Below are positions 57,541-64,000 of a stretch of 64,000 nt of DNA, piece after piece. The notes below the pieces were generated by a model. It did not search any database and was not told the origin of the DNA. It saw only the letters and a program-made list of their open reading frames with translations. Each line of letters begins with the position of its first letter. The first letter of the stretch is position 1. The position numbers and the translations under genes are program-made. Source of the DNA: Granulosicoccus antarcticus IMCC3135 (lineage in GTDB: Bacteria; Pseudomonadota; Gammaproteobacteria; Granulosicoccales; Granulosicoccaceae); NCBI RefSeq assembly GCF_002215215.1, contig NZ_CP018632.1, positions 6,258,501 through 6,322,500 of the forward strand, in the 5' to 3' direction.

Positions 57541-57768
57541 CAGCGTATGAATTGTTCAACATAAACCTCAAGGGCATCAGGCTACAGCTCATTTTTCACA
57601 GAAGCCAGGTTCTGGAAAAGGAAACTGAGTTATCTGAAGGCTCGACAATACTGCAGCTTTTGATTCGCTATGACACGCACACAAACAATCCGCCACGAGT
57701 AATAGCGTAGAAGATACAGGAGCTGGATATTTTTGAGGGAGGTCAGCCAGATTGCTGACGTAGGGTAA

Positions 57769-57844
57769 TGGTGGGGCGTGCTGGGTTCGAACCAGCGACC
57801 ACCTGATTAAAAGTCAGATGCTCTACCAACTGAGCTAACGCCCC
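57769..57844 (-). tRNA. tRNA-Lys (anticodon TTT)
   Basis: 76 bases including an encoded CCA. Acceptor stem GGGGCGT/ACGCCCC with discriminator A; D arm GCTCAGTTGGTAGAGC; anticodon arm with loop CTTTTAA; T arm GCTGG-TTCGAAC-CCAGC. It lies about 95 bases downstream of the Tol-Pal operon, as in many gammaproteobacteria. Confidence 0.95.
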
Positions 57845-57940
57845 CGAATACCACTAACGGCCGGGTGACCGTGTCGACATGTCATTGCTGCTCGACTTGC
57901 CGAGCGCAAATTATAACGCATAAATATAGCTTGTGGGGTA

Positions 57941-58918
57941 CTAAAGTCCTTCTCTATCCATTTTTTGTAGACGCTTTCTCGCTAATACTGCTGCAGAGCG
58001 CCCGGGATAGTCATCCTGCACACCCGTAAGGATGCTTCGAGCCTGTTCATACTCGCCTTGTTCGTACAGAGCGAAGCCGATTTTGAGACGTGCGTCAGGT
58101 ACTTTGGTGCTGTTGGAGAAAGAATTGACGACGACTCCGAAATTTCGCAGCGCCTCTTCGAAGCTGCGCTGGGCGTACATGGCTTCACCCTGCCAGTACC
58201 AGGCATTGTCCGAGTAAGGGCCATCCGGAAACTTTTTCAGAAAATCGTCAAACGAGGCCACTGCACTATCATTCTGGCCACGGGCCAGCAAGTCATAGGC
58301 TCGGGTGTAACCTGCTTTTTCAGCCTGGGTTGCCGTATCGCGCAGTTTACCGCCGGGGGGGCGTGGTCCGTCGCCAAAATCAGCGTCATTCGAGTACGGA
58401 ATGCTCACACCTTCTTCTGATACAAATACGCCAGCGGGCACCTCGGCACTAGTGGCAGCGGTTTCATCAAGCCCACCTGCCGTCTCGTCCAGCAAGCCAC
58501 TACCTGCCAGCCCGCCTTCTCCACCCAGCAATCCCAGTGAGTCCTGAGCCTCTTCCAGATCAGTAATGCGTCGATCGGTATCGGCATACAGGTCGGAGTT
58601 GCGTTTGGTCAGGGTCTGGATATCGTAGTTCAGGTTTTCTATCTCGCCACGCAGACCGCGTATCTCCTTCTGCAGACCATCGATGCGTTGCAACTGATCC
58701 AGCAGCGATTGATCCATGACCCTCTCGATCCGTGCCAGCCTGCTATCCAGCTTGTCAAGCGTTGGCTTCTCCTGAGCCAGTACCGGCTTTGCAGCCAGCA
58801 GCAGACAGGTGCAAGCCAGTGCCAGCGCCTTCGTACAGAGACGGCGGGATGCCGGGCGAGCGGCACGCAACTGCAGCTGTTGTAATGGTTGGAAACTGGA
58901 AATATTCTTGTGATTCAT
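57941..58918 (-). CDS. cpoB: Tol-Pal system coordinator CpoB (YbgF)
   Basis: 325 residues from ATG 58918, chosen because the signal peptide (ending KPVLA) directly follows it; the frame is open to 59092. A short coiled coil (about 60-125, LDQLQRIDGLQKEIRGLRGEIENL) drives trimer formation. TPR repeats follow at about 205-325 (YTRAYDLLARGQNDSAVASFDDFL, DNAWYWQGEAMYAQRSFEEALRNFG). CpoB links Tol-Pal to PBP1B during constriction. Last gene of the operon, 77 bases after pal. Confidence 0.93.
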   Translation of the reverse strand: MNHKNISSFQPLQQLQLRAARPASRRLCTKALALACTCLLLAAKPVLAQEKPTLDKLDSRLARIERVMDQSLLDQLQRIDGLQKEIRGLRGEIENLNYDIQTLTKRNSDLYADTDRRITDLEEAQDSLGLLGGEGGLAGSGLLDETAGGLDETAATSAEVPAGVFVSEEGVSIPYSNDADFGDGPRPPGGKLRDTATQAEKAGYTRAYDLLARGQNDSAVASFDDFLKKFPDGPYSDNAWYWQGEAMYAQRSFEEALRNFGVVVNSFSNSTKVPDARLKIGFALYEQGEYEQARSILTGVQDDYPGRSAAVLARKRLQKMDREGL

Positions 58919-58994
58919 CAGCGTGGCAGTCCTGCAACTTGATCTCGACATCAGCAAAACTTGCCGGGCATCTGGCCGGCAAGACGAAACACTC

Positions 58995-59528
58995 TTAATT
59001 CGGAATGGACACTTCGTAAATGACATTGACGCGTCGATTCTTGGCCCAGGCATCACTGTTGTGGCTGTCATCCACCGGCAACTCTTCACCATAGGACACC
59101 GTACGTGTCTGGGCAGAACTCACACCTTGCAACTGCAGCATGCGGGCAACCGTCTTGGCTCGATCTTCACCCAGTGCAATATTGTATTCACGGGAACCGC
59201 GCTCATCGGTATGACCTTCCAGACGTATGCGCCCTTCAGGGTTCTGTGCCAGAAAGCGACCGTGCTGCGCCACGATATCGAGAAACTCAGGCCGCAGCTC
59301 TGACGTATCGTAGTCAAAATAGATGACGCGCTCCAGCGGCGCCTTGCCGGCTATGGAGTTGGGATCGATTTCTGATCCATCCTGCAAGCCATCAATGGTG
59401 ACCGGTTGCACAATGGCTTCTCTGGTACTGGCGTCCAGTAGCGCCGAATTATCGCGCGCAGGGGTGGAACCGCAGGCACTCAGCGACAAGGCGGCGAGAA
59501 CAGTGAAAATGAGTTGAGTTCTGGACAT
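58995..59528 (-). CDS. pal: peptidoglycan-associated lipoprotein Pal
   Basis: 177 residues. Signal peptide with lipobox LSAC (Cys19), a short linker, and an OmpA domain with VIYFDYDTSELRPE, LEGHTDERGSREYNIALGEDRA and KNRRVNVIYEV. It anchors the outer membrane to peptidoglycan and binds TolB. Located 25 bases or so after tolB. Confidence 0.96.
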   Translation of the reverse strand: MSRTQLIFTVLAALSLSACGSTPARDNSALLDASTREAIVQPVTIDGLQDGSEIDPNSIAGKAPLERVIYFDYDTSELRPEFLDIVAQHGRFLAQNPEGRIRLEGHTDERGSREYNIALGEDRAKTVARMLQLQGVSSAQTRTVSYGEELPVDDSHNSDAWAKNRRVNVIYEVSIPN

Positions 59529-59553
59529 GGATAAGACTCTCGGTTATCTCTGA

Positions 59554-60990
59554 TTACTTGGAATAGGGGGACCAGGCAGGCTCTCGCACTGAACCACCAT
59601 CATTCAGCGACAGGCTTTGCACAACACTGCCATCAAGTGACACGGCACCCAGTGTGCCTCTGCCATTTTTCTCGGTAGCGTAGATGATCATCTGCCCGTT
59701 GGGCGAAAAGCTCGGCGACTCATCCAGTGTCCCCTGTGTCAGAGTCTGAAACAGACCTGAGGCACGATCCAGCAGTCCGATCTGGAAACCAGCTCCAGCG
59801 CCATGCACGAATGCCACCGACGAGCCATCAGGCGATACGGTGGCGCTGGCGTTGTACTTACCTTCAAACGTGATGCGATTGGCTCGACCGCCGCGGGCAG
59901 AGACTTCGTACAGTTGCGGTCCACCACTTCGATCGGAGGTAAATATCAATGTTTCATCGTCGCGCCAGACCGCTTCAGTGTCAATCGCATCACTATCGGT
60001 TACACGACGAAACTCGCCTGAGTCGATTTGCAGTACGTAGATATCGGCATTGCCTTCAAAAGACAGCGTTACCGCAAGCCGTTCACCATCAGGCGACCAG
60101 CTGGGGGCGCCATTGATGCCGGTACGCGGAGGCATTTTGATCCGACTGCCCTTTTCACGATCCTGAATATAGATGGCAGACTGGGTGCGATTCTCGAAGG
60201 ATACGTAGGCGATGCGAATACCATCGGGTGCCCAGGCAGGCGAAAGAATCGGTCGAGGCGAGTCCAGCATGGTTTGTGGGTTCTCTCCATCAGCGTCGGC
60301 CAGTTGCAACAGATACCTGCGATCTCCATCGCCAACGCTACCAGAGACAGAAACAAACGAGATCTGGGTGTTGAATGCGCCGGGTATGCCCAGAATTTCT
60401 TCGTAGACTTCGTCTGAAATCTGGTGTGCCGCACTGCGCAGCGTCTGGTCTGTCACCTGAAAATTGAAGCCGGTCATCAGTGACTGCTGCAGAACATCAT
60501 AGAGCTGAAATTCAACGACATAGCCGTCACCCGCAGGTCGAATACCACCGATAAGCAGGAAATCTGCACCTGACAGGCGCCAGTTGGCATATCGCGGTAC
60601 ATCACCGCTAACCGGCTTGGCGACCAGATCATCTCGATTCAGAGGCGCAAAATTGCCACTTCGATGCAGATCTGCATCGACAATGGCGGCCACATCCTCG
60701 GGAACTTCACCCGTGCCGGACCAGCCGAATGGCACGATGGCAATGGGGATGGCGTTTTCACCGCCCTGGGTGATTTCGATTTCAATAACGGCCTGTGCTG
60801 GCGCTACCAGGACACTGGACAGCAACAGGGCCGCCAGGGCACCTGACGCCAGAGGCCGAGCGGCACTCAGCCTCTTGACCCCACAAACCTTTCGACAGAG
60901 CCTGCTTGCGAGGCCCGCAACCGGACGCAGCAAGACGCCCGAGGCTGGCTTGAGAGCCAGAGTTCGGATCATCGACAGAAATTCGCTCAT
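59554..60990 (-). CDS. tolB: Tol-Pal system protein TolB
   Basis: 478 residues from ATG 60990; E. coli TolB has 430, the difference being an unusually long N-terminal extension before the signal peptide core (LASGALAALLLSSVLVAPAQA). The true start may be further inside. The N-terminal D1 domain (IPIAIVPFGWSG, DLHRSGNFAPL) is followed by a six-blade WD40-like propeller (SPAWAPDGIRIAYVS, APSWSPDGERLAVTLS, SPDGSSVAFVHGAG). Periplasmic; it passes signals between TolA and Pal. Confidence 0.95.
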   Translation of the reverse strand: MSEFLSMIRTLALKPASGVLLRPVAGLASRLCRKVCGVKRLSAARPLASGALAALLLSSVLVAPAQAVIEIEITQGGENAIPIAIVPFGWSGTGEVPEDVAAIVDADLHRSGNFAPLNRDDLVAKPVSGDVPRYANWRLSGADFLLIGGIRPAGDGYVVEFQLYDVLQQSLMTGFNFQVTDQTLRSAAHQISDEVYEEILGIPGAFNTQISFVSVSGSVGDGDRRYLLQLADADGENPQTMLDSPRPILSPAWAPDGIRIAYVSFENRTQSAIYIQDREKGSRIKMPPRTGINGAPSWSPDGERLAVTLSFEGNADIYVLQIDSGEFRRVTDSDAIDTEAVWRDDETLIFTSDRSGGPQLYEVSARGGRANRITFEGKYNASATVSPDGSSVAFVHGAGAGFQIGLLDRASGLFQTLTQGTLDESPSFSPNGQMIIYATEKNGRGTLGAVSLDGSVVQSLSLNDGGSVREPAWSPYSK

Positions 60991-61148
60991 ACGCGCTTTG
61001 TAATACAAATCTTTAGTGTCCAAGGTTTGCAAGTCAGTGGGATCCTAAACTATCGCTCAGTTTAATAGAGTCAAGCTTAGACCAATCGGTAATTAACCCC
61101 AAAAGGTATTCCACCGCCAGCGGATCGTCAAACTGCGTTACAAAGCAA

Positions 61149-62879
61149 TCAATCCGGCCGAAAATAGAATTTCAAACTCCGATCAAACAGCTTGGAGTCG
61201 GGGGCTCTAGGCAAAGGTGAGGACGCAAGTACCGCGTTTTCAACAGATTTACGCAAAGCGGCACTCCCTCCTTCACAAGTCTCAACTTTAACGTTGAGCA
61301 CATCACCAGTCACCGACTGCGTCACGCTGACGGTGCAATCCACCTTGCCACTGGTGCCGGGAGGCTTGCGCCAACTACGTCCGACTTGTTGCCGGATTGA
61401 ATTAAGATAGAGGTCGCGCAAACGCAAAAGTTCCTGTCGCTCTTGTCGTGCCTGCTTTGCATTCTCAGCCGTGGCAGCCTCCGCCAGTCGGGCTGCCTCT
61501 TCGGCCTGACGGGCCTCTTCAGCGGCAAGTGCCGCAGCTTTCGCAGCCGCGGCTTTCTCTGCCGCAGCCACTCGTTCTTGTTCCTTTTTGCGCGCCGCTT
61601 CCGCAGCCTTGGCCTCTTCGGCCTTGCGCGCCTCTTCGGCAATCCGGGCGGTTTCAGCTTCTTCAGCCTTACGTGCTTCTTCAGCAACCCGGGCAGTCTC
61701 GGCCTCTTCAGCCTGCCGTGCTTCTTCAGCAACCCGAGCAGTCTCAGCCTCTTCAGCCTGCCGTGCTTCCTCAGCAACCCGAGCAGTCTCAGCCTCTTCG
61801 ACAGCCTTCTGCTGCTGTGCCTCTTCTTCCTGCAGTTTCTGCTCGGCGATTCGCACCGCTTGTGCAGCCTCTTCTGCCAGACGTTCCTCTTCCAGCTTGG
61901 CGGCAGCCAGTTCTTCCTCGATTCGCGCCTTTTCAGCGGCAGCCTCTTTTTGCTCCTGCTCGGCAGCGGCACGCTTTTCTTCTTCCAGTGCGTCGACACG
62001 CTCCTGCTCAACGCGCTCGCGCTCAAGCTGCGCATCACGGCTTGCCTGCAGCGCTTCCTGGCGCTCTTGCTCAGCCAGTCTTGCTTCTTCTTCCAGTCGG
62101 GCCTTTTGCTGCTCTGCCAGCTTCGCCTCTTCTTCGAGACGTACCTTTTCTTCAGCTGCTTCTGTTTTTTGTGCCGCCGCGATACGAGCCTCTTCCTGCA
62201 ATTGCCGCGTGCGCTCCTCGGCTTCGCGCTGCACCTGTGAAAGCCGATCACGCTCTTCATCGGTTTTCAATCGGGCTTCATCGATTCGCCTGGTTTCCTG
62301 CTCCAACTGGCGCTGAGCGGCACTGATACGCTCCTCTTCACGCAGACGTTCCTGGCGCAAACGTTCCAGCGTTATCTCTCGCTCCAGAACCTGTCGCTCG
62401 GTCAGGCTTGCTTCCTGTTGTCGTAACGTTTCAAGCTCGGCCTGTTCGGTTGCTGCACGTTCGCGCTGTAGCTCGCGTTGCTGCTCCAGCTCGGTGGCCT
62501 GTTGCTGCAGATCCACAATGCGCTGCTTTTGATCTTCCGATGCGCTGCGTTGTTGCTCAGTCAGCTCTTCAGCCTCCTTCAACCGAGCTTCTGCCGCAGA
62601 ACGAGCCTGCTCCAGCGCCGCCACTGTGGACTCCAGGGCCTGCTGTTCGGCTATCGCATCCTGCGCTCGTTGTTCATCCAGCTGTTGTAAGCGTTCGACC
62701 TCAGCCTGAATGTCGGCCTCACTCACCGCCACAGCCTGAATCGGTGCCTCTGCACCCAGCTCCACACCGCTGCTCGCAGGCTGCTTGTTGAATTGGAACA
62801 CCATGGCAACCACCAGCGATACGTGCAAGAGCACGGAGAGCAGGATAGCGAACGGATATTTTCGAATGAGTGCGAACAC
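61149..62879 (-). CDS. tolA: Tol-Pal system protein TolA
   Basis: 576 residues, longer than E. coli TolA (421). Inner-membrane anchor near residues 10-28 (FAILLSVLLHVSLVVAMVF), followed by a long Ala/Glu/Arg-rich helix (about 50-480) with many heptads. A C-terminal domain of about 90 residues has LYLNSIRQQVGRSWRKPPG, a Cys pair and LFDRSLKFYFRPD; it binds TolB and Pal. The extra length comes from helix repeats (61623-61802). Confidence 0.93.
   Translation of the reverse strand: MFALIRKYPFAILLSVLLHVSLVVAMVFQFNKQPASSGVELGAEAPIQAVAVSEADIQAEVERLQQLDEQRAQDAIAEQQALESTVAALEQARSAAEARLKEAEELTEQQRSASEDQKQRIVDLQQQATELEQQRELQRERAATEQAELETLRQQEASLTERQVLEREITLERLRQERLREEERISAAQRQLEQETRRIDEARLKTDEERDRLSQVQREAEERTRQLQEEARIAAAQKTEAAEEKVRLEEEAKLAEQQKARLEEEARLAEQERQEALQASRDAQLERERVEQERVDALEEEKRAAAEQEQKEAAAEKARIEEELAAAKLEEERLAEEAAQAVRIAEQKLQEEEAQQQKAVEEAETARVAEEARQAEEAETARVAEEARQAEEAETARVAEEARKAEEAETARIAEEARKAEEAKAAEAARKKEQERVAAAEKAAAAKAAALAAEEARQAEEAARLAEAATAENAKQARQERQELLRLRDLYLNSIRQQVGRSWRKPPGTSGKVDCTVSVTQSVTGDVLNVKVETCEGGSAALRKSVENAVLASSPLPRAPDSKLFDRSLKFYFRPD
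61623..61802 (-). repeat. 45-bp coding repeat in tolA, four units
   Basis: Four near-identical units of 15 residues (AEEAETARVAEEARQ and variants with K for Q or I for V) lie in tandem within the TolA helix. The third and fourth differ by a few bases. A fifth degenerate copy (AEEAKAAEAARKKEQ) follows. Length change here would alter the reach of TolA across the periplasm. Confidence 0.85.
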
Positions 62880-63061
62880 GATGCCTAGACCGAGCTGATC
62901 AGACGTGATGGCCGTTGCCCGAACCGGGCAGTAGCCTCAGACATGCCAGCGACGTGTGCATTCGCACCCGAACACCCTGCCTGGCGCGATGATGCCTGTG
63001 CACCAGTGCCATTGAGGATATTCGTCAGATGTGAGGGCCGCATAGTCATGTCGAATTGTAA

Positions 63062-63508
63062 TTATCGCTCCGGGTCGGACATCAAACCAATCTCTGGCGC
63101 ACCTGATAATTGCAGGGTTACCATCGCTTGCATGATCTGACCATAGTTTATGCTGGCGTCTCCCGCCACCAATACCCGTCTTTCAGGGTTGAGCCGCAAC
63201 ACGGCACTGGCCAATCGTTGCACCTCTTCACGAGTCAACGGCTTGTCCGTTTCCTCACCCACATTCAAATACCACTCACCGGAACTATCCACCGACAGAA
63301 TCAGTGGCTCCTGTGCCTCACCGGCATCCGCAATAGGTGTTGCAGCAGCATCGGGCAGATCGATTTCGACACCGGTCTGCAACAGCGGCGCTGTAATCAT
63401 GAAGATCACCAGCAATACCAGCATGACGTCTATATAGGGCACGACATTGATCTCGGCCACCATACGTCGTGGCCGTCGATTGGCGCGAATGGGCCGAATG
63501 GCTCGCAT
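63062..63508 (-). CDS. tolR: Tol-Pal system protein TolR
   Basis: 148 residues, ExbD/TolR family. A single helix at about 20-42 (VVPYIDVMLVLLVIFMITAPLL) carries the conserved Asp (D27 in YIDVMLVL) of the proton path. The periplasmic domain follows. The ATG overlaps the tolQ stop by one base (TGATG). About 180 bases separate it from tolA. Confidence 0.95.
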   Translation of the reverse strand: MRAIRPIRANRRPRRMVAEINVVPYIDVMLVLLVIFMITAPLLQTGVEIDLPDAAATPIADAGEAQEPLILSVDSSGEWYLNVGEETDKPLTREEVQRLASAVLRLNPERRVLVAGDASINYGQIMQAMVTLQLSGAPEIGLMSDPER

Positions 63509-64000
63509 CAGCTGGTTTCCGTATCACCGCCAACCCGGCGGATGGCCTGACGTTGCAAGACCGTGGAGAATTCTTCGGCAAAGTTCTCGTAACGATTCAG
63601 CAGCCGATCAACATCGGTGGCAAAGCGGTTATAGAAAATGACCGCTGGAATCGCTGCGAACAAGCCAACGGCCGTTGCAATCAGCGCCTCGGCAATGCCG
63701 GGAGCGACCATCGCCAATGTTGCCTGCTGCACATTGCCCAGAGCAGTGAAGGAATTCATGATGCCCCAAACCGTACCAAAAAGACCAATATAGGGACTGA
63801 TGGAACCCACGGTTGCCAGAAAAGGCAGATGATTTTCGATGAGTTCGGCTTCACGCGAGACGGCGATGCGCATGGCCCGACCTGAACCATCCATGATGAT
63901 TTCATCATTGCTGGTCTTGCGACGCAAACGTCCGAACTCGGAAAAACCGGCCTCGAAAATACGCTCAAGCCCATCCAGCGTGCCGCGACGCATCGTCAGC
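63508..64000 (-). CDS. tolQ: Tol-Pal system protein TolQ, N-terminus outside the window
   Basis: C-terminal 160 or so residues of an MotA/TolQ/ExbB-family protein, cut by the window end. [24 protein letters not shown] and [28 protein letters not shown] are the two membrane segments that pack against TolR. It forms the proton-driven motor of the Tol-Pal system with TolR. Confidence 0.95.
   Translation of the reverse strand, partial: LTMRRGTLDGLERIFEAGFSEFGRLRRKTSNDEIIMDGSGRAMRIAVSREAELIENHLPFLATVGSISPYIGLFGTVWGIMNSFTALGNVQQATLAMVAPGIAEALIATAVGLFAAIPAVIFYNRFATDVDRLLNRYENFAEEFSTVLQRQAIRRVGGDTETS

Noticed and set aside
61443-62326. Long + strand frames rich in Leu/Phe/Cys or Pro/Gln over tolA
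   Set aside because: Antisense shadows of the Ala/Glu/Arg-rich TolA helix.

Overview
The window looks like chromosomal DNA of a Gram-negative gammaproteobacterium, probably marine and Chromatiales-like. The evidence is the Tol-Pal operon order tolQ-tolR-tolA-tolB-pal-cpoB next to a tRNA-Lys, plus RapA, HolD-like/RimI, PrfC, CysB, a YfaZ-like porin and BepA-like genes. Genus is not determined; Granulosicoccus-like bacteria are a guess only. No plasmid, prophage or CRISPR signal was seen. The only insertion sequence found is one IS5-family element.

Layout. 1-7.6 kb: a cut-off polysaccharide deacetylase, a cold-shock gene with a long leader, rapA, xthA, a BY-kinase-like protein fused to a SPOR-like domain, and an EamA exporter. 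7.6-12.3 kb: a complete BMP/Nup-type nucleoside ABC importer (minus strand). 12.4-22.1 kb: a FrnE-like DsbA protein, a glycine-zipper protein, a BrkB/YihY membrane protein, a GAF histidine kinase, a lone receiver protein, an mscS-type channel gene split by the 864-bp IS, and an 1,097-aa hybrid kinase. 22.4-34.2 kb: mostly housekeeping genes (cysB, prfC, rimI, holD-like, pssA, ilvH, ilvB, a BepA-like protease, pckA). This stretch also holds a ferredoxin-NADP reductase remnant coupled to cysB and a 15-copy 9-bp minisatellite inside the holD-like gene. 34.6-55.6 kb: an accessory cell-envelope region of OmpA-family proteins and thrombospondin-type-3 (TSP3, calcium-binding) repeat proteins. 55.6-64 kb: a GNAT/N-succinylamino-acid-racemase pair, tRNA-Lys and the Tol-Pal operon, cut off in tolQ.

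The most unusual part is the envelope region. One locus (34.6-39.0 kb) has a TSP3 protein ending in a Cys/hydrophobic/Arg sorting-type tail, with its stop overlapping by 4 bases the start of an OmpA lipoprotein gene. A second locus (44.9-55.6 kb) has the same two modules in one uninterrupted 3,562-codon frame. The sorting tail and the lipoprotein signal are both still recognisable, but internal. The giant protein contains 25 successive 62-residue, two-cysteine units in perfect 186-bp register, with exact DNA duplications that show recent block amplification. Two more OmpA-family genes (one with two OmpA domains, one with an altered peptidoglycan-binding motif) lie between the loci. Together these suggest a surface or periplasm-spanning structure anchored to peptidoglycan. 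That function is inference.
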